Assembly: GCF_009882935.1 (NCBI RefSeq)
Contig: NZ_WTVA01000004.1
Location: forward strand, 369,117-433,116
Source of the DNA: Sneathiella chungangensis
Lineage (GTDB): Bacteria > Pseudomonadota > Alphaproteobacteria > Sneathiellales > Sneathiellaceae
Length of the DNA stretch: 64,000 bases
Direction: 5' to 3'
The notes under the pieces are model-generated. The model did not search any database and was not told the DNA's origin. It saw only the letters and a list, made by a program, of their open reading frames with translations. Shown piece by piece: positions 51,972 through 60,592 of the stretch. Position 1 is the stretch's first letter, and each line of letters starts with the position of its first letter. The position numbers and the translations under genes were made by a program.

Positions 51972-52737
51972 CCGTCTCAACTATATCTGGCGGCTGATCG
52001 GTACGGGGATCGCTTTCGCAAGCTTTGGCCTCGGCGGGCTGTTCATGAGTGTCTTCATTTTTATCCCTATCGCGCTGTTTACGAAAGACGAGGCGACGCG
52101 TATCCGGCGTGTCCGGGGTGTGATCTACCGGGCGTTTCGCGTATTCGTCTATTTCCTGCGCGTTGGCGGCATTATCGATTCCCGCTTTCACGAAACGGAG
52201 AAGCTAAAAGACGTGCGTGGTGCACTGATCGTAGCCAATCATCCGTCGCTGCTTGATACGGTCTTCCTGATGTCGCGGATGCCCGATGTCCAATGCATCG
52301 TCAAGCATGAGCTCTGGGACAATCCCTATCTTGGCGGCGTGATGCGGGCGGCGGGTTATATCCGCAACGATGGTGACGCCGAAATGATGCTCAGACAATG
52401 TGAAAAGGCCCTCGGCAGCGGGCAGAACATTCTGGTTTTCCCCGAAGGAACCAGATCGGTGCCCGGGCAGGCGCTCAAGTTCCAGCGCGGGTTTGCGAAT
52501 ATCGCCACCCATTTCAATGCGCCGATACAGCTGGTTACGATAAAATGCGAGCCGTCAACTCTGACGAAAGGAAGTCCATGGTATGCAATTCCGCCACGTC
52601 AGGCGCGCTTTGACATTACATTTAACGAACAACTGGACATGGCGGATTATCTAAGGCATGAACCCAGATCATTAAAGGTTCGAAAGCTCACGCGTGAGCT
52701 GGAGCAATATTATATTGGAAAACTCTGCAATGAATGA
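51964..52737 (+). CDS. apeD: 1-acyl-glycerol-3-phosphate acyltransferase family protein (ApeD-like)
   Basis: This is a 257-residue PlsC-type membrane acyltransferase. After two N-terminal helices (IGTGIAFASFGLGGLFMSVFIFIPI) it has the catalytic HX4D motif NHPSLLDT and FPEGTRS. In aryl polyene clusters such a protein is thought to place a polyene or fatty acyl chain on a glycerol or sugar-lipid anchor. The start lies inside the apeC stop (8-base overlap) and the end overlaps the first carrier gene. Confidence 0.87.
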   Translation: MLDRLNYIWRLIGTGIAFASFGLGGLFMSVFIFIPIALFTKDEATRIRRVRGVIYRAFRVFVYFLRVGGIIDSRFHETEKLKDVRGALIVANHPSLLDTVFLMSRMPDVQCIVKHELWDNPYLGGVMRAAGYIRNDGDAEMMLRQCEKALGSGQNILVFPEGTRSVPGQALKFQRGFANIATHFNAPIQLVTIKCEPSTLTKGSPWYAIPPRQARFDITFNEQLDMADYLRHEPRSLKVRKLTRELEQYYIGKLCNE

Positions 52738-52999
52738 ATTTGAACTTGAAATTAAAAAACTGGTGATCAAGACCCTCAATCTTGAGGACATCACTCCTGA
52801 AGAAATAGATAGCGAGGAGCGGCTGTTCGTCGATGGGCTCGGGCTCGATTCAATCGATGCGCTGGAGCTCGGTGTTGCCATCCAGAAAACCTATGGCATC
52901 AAGATTAACGCCAAGAATGAAGATTTGAAGGACCATTTTGCCTCTGTCCGCAGCCTCGCCCAATTTATTACTTCCGAAAGGAAGGAGATGGACGCATGA
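52730..52999 (+). CDS. apeE: Acyl carrier protein (ApeE-like)
   Basis: This is an 89-residue carrier protein with the phosphopantetheine attachment serine in GLGLDSIDALELG (about residue 43). The acidic helix 2 and the short helix 3 are typical. It starts at the ATG at 52730, eight bases before the apeD stop, and overlaps the second carrier by four bases. Two carriers in tandem are a hallmark of aryl polyene, flexirubin and xanthomonadin clusters. Confidence 0.9.
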   Translation: MNEFELEIKKLVIKTLNLEDITPEEIDSEERLFVDGLGLDSIDALELGVAIQKTYGIKINAKNEDLKDHFASVRSLAQFITSERKEMDA

Positions 53000-53241
53000 G
53001 CCGCGATGAAATTTATGACAAGCTCCGCGAGTATCTTGAGGATATGTTCGAAGTGCCGCCGGAGCTCATCACGCCGGATGCCCAGCTTTATGACGATCTG
53101 GATCTCGACAGCATTGATGCCGTTGATCTGGTGGTCAAGTTGCAGGATCTGACAGGAAAGAAAATCCCGCCTGACGAGTTTCGCACGGTGCGTTCCGTGG
53201 GGGATGTGGTGGACCGGGTTCATGCCCTTTTGGCGGCGTAA
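52996..53241 (+). CDS. apeF: Acyl carrier protein (ApeF-like)
   Basis: This is an 81-residue carrier protein with the phosphopantetheine serine in DDLDLDSIDAVDLVVKLQ (about residue 39). It would carry the growing polyene chain. It overlaps the preceding carrier by four bases and the following membrane protein gene by 20. Confidence 0.9.
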   Translation: MSRDEIYDKLREYLEDMFEVPPELITPDAQLYDDLDLDSIDAVDLVVKLQDLTGKKIPPDEFRTVRSVGDVVDRVHALLAA

Positions 53242-53800
53242 ACTGCGGCCGCTGGACCTTCTGCTTGTCCTGATCAGCCTGGCCTATCCTTTCGTTGTGT
53301 ATTTCGGCCTGATGAAATTCTCGCCCTTGACGGTCGGACTGGCCCTCGTGATTTTCCTGATCCTGCGCCTCGTTCTTCAGCGTCAGCGGCGAGAACGGCG
53401 GCCGGAAATCGGGATTTACCTGATCGTTCTGGCGGCAATTATCCTGCTGCTGTCCGTTGACGAGATGCTGGCGATCAAGGCGTATCCTGTGCTGATCAGC
53501 CTCTCCTTCGCGACCCTGTTCGGCTATTCGCTGATTTTTCCGCCGCCGATCATTGAACGCTTTGCCCGGATGACGGAAGGAGAACTCGACGCCCACGCGC
53601 AGCGCTATACCCGCCATGTGACAGAGGCCTGGGTGGTATTCTTCCTGCTGAACGCCGCTGTGTCGGTCTGGACGGCGCTCTATGCGAGCCTTGGCGTCTG
53701 GACGCTTTACAACGGCTTCGTTTCATATGTCTTGATCGGCCTGATGCTCGGCGGTGAATTCATTCTTCGCCAGTTCGTCAAACGCAGAAAAGTGAGTTGA
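53222..53800 (+). CDS. apeG: Aryl polyene cluster membrane protein (COG4648, ApeG-like)
   Basis: This is a 192-residue integral membrane protein with about five helices (LDLLLVLISLAYPFVVYFGL, GIYLIVLAAIILLLS, AYPVLISLSFATLFGY, AWVVFFLLNAAVSVWTALYASL, FVSYVLIGLMLGGEF). It belongs to the COG4648 membrane proteins found in aryl polyene and xanthomonadin clusters. Its function is unknown; a role in moving or anchoring the lipid-linked product is possible. I use ATG 53222 (PFWRRKLR follows), overlapping the second carrier gene. Confidence 0.85.
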   Translation: MPFWRRKLRPLDLLLVLISLAYPFVVYFGLMKFSPLTVGLALVIFLILRLVLQRQRRERRPEIGIYLIVLAAIILLLSVDEMLAIKAYPVLISLSFATLFGYSLIFPPPIIERFARMTEGELDAHAQRYTRHVTEAWVVFFLLNAAVSVWTALYASLGVWTLYNGFVSYVLIGLMLGGEFILRQFVKRRKVS

Positions 53801-53803
53801 GAA

Positions 53804-55171
53804 TTGTACATTCCCGTATCGAAACTGCTTGCTTCCGACAGGTCTGGGGCTGCCGCTGTCGCCCGTATCGCCAGGCAAGATGTCACCTTCGCCGAATTCA
53901 AGGCGGAAGTCGCAGATTTACGTGCGCGGATAAAGAAAAGGGGCGTCACGCAAGTGGTTCTTGCGACGGAAAGCAGTTATGCCTTCGCAACTGGCATGCT
54001 TGCGGCCTTTGACGCCGGGTGTCGCGTTACCGTGCCGCCGAATGCTCTGCCGGGCATGCTTGCGCGGTTCGTCACGCCGGAGTGCCCACTTCTCTCGGAC
54101 ATCAAGGACGAGGCCCATAGTGACGACCACATTCTCATCGACGGTGCGAAGGCGGCGGAGGCGAGTTTTCGCGAGCTCGATCCTGACGCCTGCTCTCTTG
54201 ATTTCTATACCTCGGGCTCCACGGGTGAGCCCAAACGCGTGCCAAAGAGCCTCGCGCAAATCGAAAATGAGCTGACGGTTCTCGACCAGGTATTTGGTGC
54301 GCGGCTCGGCGCCGCCGCGACACTCGGCACTGTCAGCCATCAGCATATCTTCGGCCTCTACTTCAAATGCCTCCTGCCACTCTCGGAGGGAAGGCTGTTT
54401 TTCCCGGAAACCTTCGAGATATGGGAGGAATTGCTGGCCTTCGCGCCGCCGGGCGCCTGTATCGTCTCAAGCCCCGCCCATTTGACCCGTATACCGCCGC
54501 TCGATCCCCTGCCGACGTCCGCACAGGCGCCCGTGATTTTCACGGCGGGCGGGCCGCTGCCATTTGAGGCCGCGCAAACCTCTGCCTGGATGTTCGGGCC
54601 GCTTCCAACCGAGATTTACGGCAGTACCGAAACGGGGGGGATCGCCCATCGCCAGCAGGAACGCGCCACAACACCCTTCCGGCCGCTTCCCGGAATGGAG
54701 ACACGCGTTGATGAGCAGGGGAGTCTCTGGGTAAAGTCGAACTACACGGACAACGGTGACTGGGACAAGACAAATGATATTGCCGAGCTTTTCCCTGATG
54801 GCAGTTTTCTCCTCGCCGGTCGCGCCAACCAGTTCGTCAAGATAGAGGGCAAACGGATATCCCTTGCCGAAATCGAAAAATTTCTGACGGCATCAGACCT
54901 CGTGAAAGACGCGGCGGTGCTCGTACTGACCTCGCCGCGCGACACGCTTGCGGCGGTTGCGGAATTGACCGAGGAAGGATGGAGGCGCCATGCGGAGATC
55001 GGCGCTTTCCGGCTCGGCCGGTTCTTGCGCAAGGAGCTGTCGCCCAATCTCGAGAATGCTGCGTTGCCGCGCCGCTGGCGGTTTGTCGACCGGCTTCCGG
55101 TCAATTCGCAAGGCAAGCGCCAGCAAACCGCGCTTCATGAACTGTTTGCAGGTGGTGAAGGGGCGGACTAA
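53804..55171 (+). CDS. apeH: AMP-ligase activating the aryl starter (ApeH-like)
   Basis: This is a 455-residue adenylate-forming enzyme that should activate an aromatic acid, such as 4-hydroxybenzoate or a coumarate, and load it on a carrier. Motifs are LDFYTSGSTGEPKRVPKSL, IYGSTETGGIAHRQ, LAGRANQFVKIEGKRISLAEIE and PVNSQGKRQ with the catalytic lysine. It is shorter than CoA ligases at the N terminus, as expected for this family. The start is the TTG at 53804, since no ATG or GTG occurs near; it follows apeG by three bases and no strong ribosome site is seen, so coupling is likely. Confidence 0.88.
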   Translation: MYIPVSKLLASDRSGAAAVARIARQDVTFAEFKAEVADLRARIKKRGVTQVVLATESSYAFATGMLAAFDAGCRVTVPPNALPGMLARFVTPECPLLSDIKDEAHSDDHILIDGAKAAEASFRELDPDACSLDFYTSGSTGEPKRVPKSLAQIENELTVLDQVFGARLGAAATLGTVSHQHIFGLYFKCLLPLSEGRLFFPETFEIWEELLAFAPPGACIVSSPAHLTRIPPLDPLPTSAQAPVIFTAGGPLPFEAAQTSAWMFGPLPTEIYGSTETGGIAHRQQERATTPFRPLPGMETRVDEQGSLWVKSNYTDNGDWDKTNDIAELFPDGSFLLAGRANQFVKIEGKRISLAEIEKFLTASDLVKDAAVLVLTSPRDTLAAVAELTEEGWRRHAEIGAFRLGRFLRKELSPNLENAALPRRWRFVDRLPVNSQGKRQQTALHELFAGGEGAD

Positions 55172-55174
55172 ACT

Positions 55175-55564
55175 GTGCTGGTCATGGAAAAATCTACCGA
55201 AATCACCTGGCCCGGCAGCCCGACGGAACCGGAAATCCGTTCCGAACGGAGTGACGGCGATATTGTTTCGCTTGAAATTTTCGTTGACGAAAAACTGTTC
55301 CAGTTTCAGGGCCATTTCCCGGGCGAGCCGGTTCTGCCCGGCGTCGCCCAGATCGACTGGGCGGCAAAATGCGCCGTCCGTTATTTCGGGGTTCCGGCGA
55401 GATTTTCGCGTATCGGCCAGCTTAAATTTTCGAAATTGATTGTCGCCAATTCGGTTCTGTCGCTCCGTCTTGAATATAAGCGGGACAAAGGCCGCATCAT
55501 CTTTTCCTTCTCGGAAGGGGGGGAGGTATGCTCGTCCGGTTTTTTTGAACTGGCGGCGCAATGA
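55175..55564 (+). CDS. apeI: Dehydratase subunit, FabZ-like (ApeI-like)
   Basis: This is a small hotdog-fold protein, 129 residues from GTG 55175 (an ATG at 55184 is the alternative). The catalytic segment GHFPGEPVLPGVAQIDWAAK matches FabZ/FabA-type 3-hydroxyacyl-ACP dehydratases, with the histidine intact. In aryl polyene synthesis ApeI acts together with ApeP to dehydrate the beta-hydroxyacyl carrier, creating each double bond. It overlaps apeJ by four bases. Confidence 0.85.
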   Translation: MLVMEKSTEITWPGSPTEPEIRSERSDGDIVSLEIFVDEKLFQFQGHFPGEPVLPGVAQIDWAAKCAVRYFGVPARFSRIGQLKFSKLIVANSVLSLRLEYKRDKGRIIFSFSEGGEVCSSGFFELAAQ

Positions 55565-57261
55565 GTTTTTCGCTTGCGGCGGTTGTGCCCACTTATAATC
55601 ATTATCGTCATATCGACAGGGTAATAGACGCGCTCCGCGCCGAAGGCCTGCGGATTTTCATCATTGATGACGGCAGCGCGGAACCAGCGAAATCCGAAAT
55701 TGCGAAGTTTGACGATCCGGCGCGGGGCATCAGTCTTCACCGGCTGGAAAAGAACGGCGGAAAAGGGGCGGCCGTCATGACCGGCTTTCGCCTAGCGGCG
55801 GCCGAAGGTTATACCCATGTCATTCAGATCGACGCGGACGGGCAACATGATCTGGACGCCTTGCCCGCGCTCATCCAGCTCGCGAAAATCCACCCGGATA
55901 CGCTGATAAGCGGTCAGCCCGTTTATGATGCGTCCATTCCGACATCGCGGAAGATCGCCCGCTGGATCACCCATGCCTGGGTTTGGGTGGAAACCCTGTC
56001 GATGGCGATTACCGACAGCATGTGCGGCTATCGCATATATCCGCTTGCCGCGGCGCTTGCGGTGATCGAGACGGAAACCGTCGGCCATTATATGGATTTT
56101 GATACGGAAATCATGGTGCGGATGAACTGGCGGGGGACGCCTGTCCGGATGCTGCCGATCCGGGTGACCTATCCGGAGGACAACATCTCGAATTTCCGCC
56201 TCGGCGCCGATAACTGGCTGATTACGAAAATGCATACGCGGCTCGTTTTTGGCATGCTGGCGCGATTGCCGCAGGTACTCCGCAACCGGCCCGTGGCCAA
56301 AAGGGGAGTCCGCCATTGGGGGCGCATTAATGAGCGCGGGGCGACAATCGGCCTCAAGACACTTTTCGCCTTCTACCGGATCGCCGGAAAACGGATTTGC
56401 TGGTATGCGATGCAGCCTGTCCTGCTCTATTTCTTCGCAACCGGCGCGACGCAGCGTCGGGCCTCAAAGGAATATTGGCGGAGGCTTTACGCCGCGAGGG
56501 GGGAGGCGCGGGACGTCAGCCTCTGCCAGGTCTGGCTGCACTACCGGTCATTCGGGGCAATGGCGCTTGATCGGCTGGCAGGCTGGCTTGGCGATATTCG
56601 GCCGGCTGACTTTCTCGGTGACGATCTTTCCACCCTCGATACGATCGCCCGGAGAAAACAGGGCATCATGGTCGTCACCTCGCATCTGGGGAATGTCGAC
56701 GTCCTCCGTGCTATTGGCGCCGCCCGCGGTATCGATAATGTGACGGTCTTCGCCCATACCCGTAACGCCGTCAAGTTCAGCCGCATGCTGAGCGATGCCA
56801 ATCCCGCGGCCACCGTTGACATTATGGAGGTGGAGGATATCGGCCCCGCGACGCTGATTGAACTTGAGGAGAAACTGCAAGCCGGCAACTGGATCGTCAT
56901 CGCCGGCGATCGTATTCCGCTCACCGGCGGCAAGCGGATCAGGTTGATGGAATTCCTGGGCGCCTCGGCGCCGTTTTCCGAAGGTGCCTGGATTATCGCG
57001 GCGCTTTTGCGGTGCCCAGTCTATCTATTGCACTGCCTGAGTGAAGAGGGGAAATACCGCATCCTGTTCAGCAAGATCGCGGACAGGGTGGAGCGGGGGC
57101 GGGCACCACGGGACGGCCTTGCCGCGCCGATGACCGCCTATGTCCGGAAACTTGAGGAAAGCTGCCAAAAATATCCGGAACAATGGTACAATTTTTATGA
57201 TTTCTGGGCAAATCCCGACGACGGGCGAAAACAGGAAGAAAGGCATAGTGAAAAACCATGA
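55561..57261 (+). CDS. apeJ: Glycosyltransferase family 2 fused to lipid acyltransferase (ApeJ-like)
   Basis: This is a 566-residue two-domain protein. The N-terminal GT-A glycosyltransferase (about residues 1-240) has AAVVPTYNHYRHI, FIIDDGSAE and the metal-binding QIDADGQHD. The C-terminal domain (about 280-560) is an LpxL/HtrB-type acyltransferase with its HX4D motif in TSHLGNVDVLR and GDRIPLTGGKR. This fusion is characteristic of aryl polyene clusters and probably attaches sugar and acyl groups to the lipid-anchored pigment. It overlaps both neighbours by four bases. Confidence 0.92.
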   Translation: MSFSLAAVVPTYNHYRHIDRVIDALRAEGLRIFIIDDGSAEPAKSEIAKFDDPARGISLHRLEKNGGKGAAVMTGFRLAAAEGYTHVIQIDADGQHDLDALPALIQLAKIHPDTLISGQPVYDASIPTSRKIARWITHAWVWVETLSMAITDSMCGYRIYPLAAALAVIETETVGHYMDFDTEIMVRMNWRGTPVRMLPIRVTYPEDNISNFRLGADNWLITKMHTRLVFGMLARLPQVLRNRPVAKRGVRHWGRINERGATIGLKTLFAFYRIAGKRICWYAMQPVLLYFFATGATQRRASKEYWRRLYAARGEARDVSLCQVWLHYRSFGAMALDRLAGWLGDIRPADFLGDDLSTLDTIARRKQGIMVVTSHLGNVDVLRAIGAARGIDNVTVFAHTRNAVKFSRMLSDANPAATVDIMEVEDIGPATLIELEEKLQAGNWIVIAGDRIPLTGGKRIRLMEFLGASAPFSEGAWIIAALLRCPVYLLHCLSEEGKYRILFSKIADRVERGRAPRDGLAAPMTAYVRKLEESCQKYPEQWYNFYDFWANPDDGRKQEERHSEKP

Positions 57262-57668
57262 TATCCGCCGAAGTTGACGTGAAATGCCAGTTCTATGATC
57301 TCGACCCGATGGGAATCGCCTGGCACGGAAATTATGCCCGCTTCTTCGAACAGGCCCGATGTGCCCTGCTTGACGTCATCGATTATAATTATGAACAGAT
57401 GAACGATAGCGGCTATGCCTGGCCTATTGTCGATATGCGGATAAAATATATCCGCCCGATCCGTTTCGGTCAGGTCGTGGCGGTGGCGGCGACATTGGCC
57501 GAATATGAAAACCGCCTGAAAATCAATTATCAGATCAATGACCGTGAAACCGGCGAGAAACTAACCCGGGGATTTACAATTCAGGTGGCGATTGATAAGA
57601 ACGCGGGGGAAATGCTATTCCAGTCCCCACCAATACTTTACCGAAAAGTTGAAGCTCTGTTGTGCTAA
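57258..57668 (+). CDS. apeK: Acyl-ACP/CoA thioesterase, 4-hydroxybenzoyl-CoA type (ApeK-like)
   Basis: This is a 136-residue hotdog thioesterase. The catalytic motif YDLDPMGIAWHGNYARFFEQAR contains the aspartate of 4-hydroxybenzoyl-CoA thioesterases, and IKYIRPIRFGQVV follows. In aryl polyene clusters it is an editing or release thioesterase. It overlaps apeJ by four bases and apeL by seven. Confidence 0.9.
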   Translation: MISAEVDVKCQFYDLDPMGIAWHGNYARFFEQARCALLDVIDYNYEQMNDSGYAWPIVDMRIKYIRPIRFGQVVAVAATLAEYENRLKINYQINDRETGEKLTRGFTIQVAIDKNAGEMLFQSPPILYRKVEALLC

Positions 57669-58270
57669 GAACGATCCGTCTGTTAATCATTATCGTCATG
57701 GCCGCCGCCATATTTCCGGCCCAGGCCGCACCGGTGGCGCTGAAGGAGGGCGAAGGCCTGATGGGGCGCTTTCAACAGGCCCGGTATTTGCGCGGATTCG
57801 ATAAACCCATCCTGTCAGAAGGCGCGTTCTATTTGCTGCCGAAATCAGCCTTGATCTGGCAGACAGAAAAGCCGTTCTTCAGCCGCATGGTCATTGACGA
57901 AACCGGCTTGAGCCAGGCGCTGAAAGGCGCGGAGGTGACCCGTCTCAGTTTCAAGCAGTTCCCGGGGTTCAAGCTGTTGCGCGACACCTTCGAAAACAGC
58001 CTTGGTGGCAACTGGGCGCCGCTTGAGGAGATGGCGGGCGCGAAATTGCTGCCGGTGGACGGCGGATATACGCTGCGCTTCGCTCCCAAGGCAAGTGGCC
58101 TCAACCTTCCTTTTGCCTATCTCAATTTTGAAATCGATGATTTCCTGAAAACAGTCGAGATCGTGAAAAGCAACGGTGACCGGGACGTGATCACCTTTTC
58201 CGACCAACGGGTGGCGTCGGCTGAGGATATTAACCAGGCGGCCCAGACAAACCGGGAAAAGCAGCCGTGA
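57662..58270 (+). CDS. apeL: LolA-like outer-membrane lipoprotein carrier (ApeL-like)
   Basis: This is a 202-residue secreted protein starting with GTG at 57662, with a signal peptide (LLIIIVMAAAIFPAQAAP). The mature part follows the LolA-like beta-barrel pattern (RFQQARYLRGFDKPILSEGAFYLLPKSALIWQTEKPF). It would carry the lipidated polyene across the periplasm to the outer membrane. It sits between the thioesterase and the MMPL exporter and overlaps the latter by four bases (GTGA). Confidence 0.88.
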   Translation: MLRTIRLLIIIVMAAAIFPAQAAPVALKEGEGLMGRFQQARYLRGFDKPILSEGAFYLLPKSALIWQTEKPFFSRMVIDETGLSQALKGAEVTRLSFKQFPGFKLLRDTFENSLGGNWAPLEEMAGAKLLPVDGGYTLRFAPKASGLNLPFAYLNFEIDDFLKTVEIVKSNGDRDVITFSDQRVASAEDINQAAQTNREKQP

Positions 58271-60591
58271 GCCGGGTCGGGCTCTGGGTATATGTCTCGC
58301 TGCTCTGCGCCGCCATTGCGGTTATCGGATGGCGGCTTCAGGATGGCCTGCCGCTTGATACCAATATCGTCGCGATGTTGCCGCAGTCGGACCGGGCGGA
58401 ATGGGTCGCCCGCGCCGAAGCGGCTGAAAGAACACAGGGAACGGATCAGCTTATTGCACTTGTCGGTCACGCTGATTTCGAAACGGCGCGGGCCGCGGCG
58501 CTGGAACTCGGACAGGCGCTCGTCGACGGGGGCATTCTTAAATCCGCGCAGTCCGACACGGGACTGTCGACACTCAAGCATCTTAATGAAATCCTGTTCC
58601 CGCATCGCACCGAACTTCTTTCGGAGGGGGATCGGCGGCTTCTCGCCACGGGGCAGGAGCAGGTCCTCATCGACCGGGCGCTGGTACAGATCTTATCCCC
58701 CCTGTCCCTCGCAGACGCGGAGCTGATCCGCCGCGACCCGTTTCTCCTGCTTCCCAATTACCTCTCGGCAAGCACGGAGAATCGCTCGAAGCTTCTAAGC
58801 CGGGCGAATGTGCTGGCGGTTGAGGAAAAAGGGAAATGGTATGTCCTGGTCCGCGGCAAGCTGGTCGGGAATCCGTTCGATAAGGGGTTCCAGACCCGGA
58901 CGCTGCAGGTTTTCGAAGATACTGCGCGTAAACTCGGTAAATCTCATGGCGATATAACGATCTTGAAGACGGGCGCGGTTTTCTATGGAGAGCATGCCTA
59001 TCGCCAGGCGGAGAATGAAGCCGGGTTTATCGGCATGATTTCGCTGATCGGGATTATCGTCCTCAATTTTTTCGTTTTCCGAAGCTTCCAGCCGCTGGCC
59101 CTCAGTCTGCTCGCCATCGCTTCGGGGATCGCCGGTGGCCTCGCGGTTACGCTTCTCTTTTTTGGAACCCTGCAACTTCTCGCGCTCGTCTTCGGGGCTG
59201 GCCTGATTGGTATTTCGGTTGACTATGCCTTTCATTATTTTTGCGAACGTTTCAAAAAGGAAAACTCTGTTCCCGCCGCGCGCGCCCGAGCGATCCGGTC
59301 CGGGTTGACTCTCGGTCTGGTAAGTTCCGTGCTTGGCTTCATAACCTTGGCGCTGACGCCGTTTCCCGGGCTTCAGCAGATTGCCCTGTTTTCGGCATCG
59401 GGGCTGACGCTCGCCTATCTCACCGTGCTGTATGCTTTCCCTTATCTCGACCGCGCGAAGCCATTTACCCATGGCGATAAATTCCTCGCGTTCTCCATGC
59501 TGCTTCATCATTTTTGGTGGCGTCCGGAGCATCGGAAATGGCGGTATCTTCTCGTCAGCCTTTTGGTGCTTGCCGGGCTTTTTGGCGCCACGCGGATTGT
59601 CGTCGATGACGATGTCCGCCGGCTGCAGTCGTTGCCACAGGCCTTGCAGGCGGAGGAACAGGCGATCCGGCTCCTCGCCGGGATCGAGAACCAGACACAT
59701 CGTTTCTTCGTCCGGGGCTCCAATACGGAGGAGGTCCTGCAAACAGAAGAGGCGCTGGCGATCGATCTTGCCGCGTTGCGCGCAAGCGGGAAGATCGGCA
59801 ATTACCGGATGATATCGCAATTCGTACCGTCGCGGGTGCGGCAGCTTGAAAATCAAAAGCTGATCGACGAGACATTAATGCCGAAATTGGATGAGCAGAT
59901 GGCGGTCATCGGTCTCTCCGGGGCTCCACCTTACCATCGCGCGGACGGTGTTTTAACGCTCGACCAGCTCAGCGCCGCCGCGTTGCCGGGCCTGTTTTCA
60001 CAGCTTCGCATTTACACGACCCCCGGGATCGTCGTCCATGCGGTGACGCTTTCCGGGGTCAATGACAGAACGGCACTATCCGCTCTCGCCGAGAAATCGG
60101 AAAACATCGCCCTGATCAGCCAAGCTGACAGCCTTAGCAAGACCTTCGGCGCCTATCGTCTTCGCGCGTTGATCATGCTCGCAATTGCCTATTGCGTGGT
60201 CTGGGTTTTCCTTTCCCTGCGCTATGGAATTTTCGGGTCTATCAAGGTTATGATGCCGTCGATGAGCGCGGTGTTGCTGGCGCCCTGCCTCCTTGCGCTG
60301 ACCGGTGAGCCCTTTACTTTTTTCAATGCCATGTCGCTGATGCTGATATTCGCCATCGGCCTTGACTATGCGCTTTTCAACCGAGAATCCTCGGGGGAGC
60401 GGCAGCGGCGGGCGATGCTGGCGAACGGACTTTCGACCATATCGACCCTGCTCGCCTTCGGCCTGCTCTCTTTAAGCGAAACCTTCGCAATACATGCCTT
60501 CGGGATTACGATCCTGGTCGGGATCACGCTTGCCTATGTGCTGGCGCCCCTGGCGTCTGACCTTGACCATCCGATGACGGAGCCTTTGTAG
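58267..60591 (+). CDS. apeM: MMPL/RND-type exporter (ApeM-like)
   Basis: This is a 774-residue membrane exporter of the RND/MMPL superfamily. One N-terminal helix is followed by a large periplasmic domain, then helix bundles near residues 255-400 (IGIIVLNFFVFRSF, FGAGLIGISVDYAFHYFCE with the typical GxxxDY motif), a second periplasmic domain and a second bundle (MLIFAIGLDYALFNRE). Duplicated halves with GxxxDY in both are seen. It probably moves the aryl polyene lipid out of the inner membrane to the ApeL carrier. GTG start overlapping apeL. Confidence 0.92.
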   Translation: MSRVGLWVYVSLLCAAIAVIGWRLQDGLPLDTNIVAMLPQSDRAEWVARAEAAERTQGTDQLIALVGHADFETARAAALELGQALVDGGILKSAQSDTGLSTLKHLNEILFPHRTELLSEGDRRLLATGQEQVLIDRALVQILSPLSLADAELIRRDPFLLLPNYLSASTENRSKLLSRANVLAVEEKGKWYVLVRGKLVGNPFDKGFQTRTLQVFEDTARKLGKSHGDITILKTGAVFYGEHAYRQAENEAGFIGMISLIGIIVLNFFVFRSFQPLALSLLAIASGIAGGLAVTLLFFGTLQLLALVFGAGLIGISVDYAFHYFCERFKKENSVPAARARAIRSGLTLGLVSSVLGFITLALTPFPGLQQIALFSASGLTLAYLTVLYAFPYLDRAKPFTHGDKFLAFSMLLHHFWWRPEHRKWRYLLVSLLVLAGLFGATRIVVDDDVRRLQSLPQALQAEEQAIRLLAGIENQTHRFFVRGSNTEEVLQTEEALAIDLAALRASGKIGNYRMISQFVPSRVRQLENQKLIDETLMPKLDEQMAVIGLSGAPPYHRADGVLTLDQLSAAALPGLFSQLRIYTTPGIVVHAVTLSGVNDRTALSALAEKSENIALISQADSLSKTFGAYRLRALIMLAIAYCVVWVFLSLRYGIFGSIKVMMPSMSAVLLAPCLLALTGEPFTFFNAMSLMLIFAIGLDYALFNRESSGERQRRAMLANGLSTISTLLAFGLLSLSETFAIHAFGITILVGITLAYVLAPLASDLDHPMTEPL

Positions 60592-60592
60592 C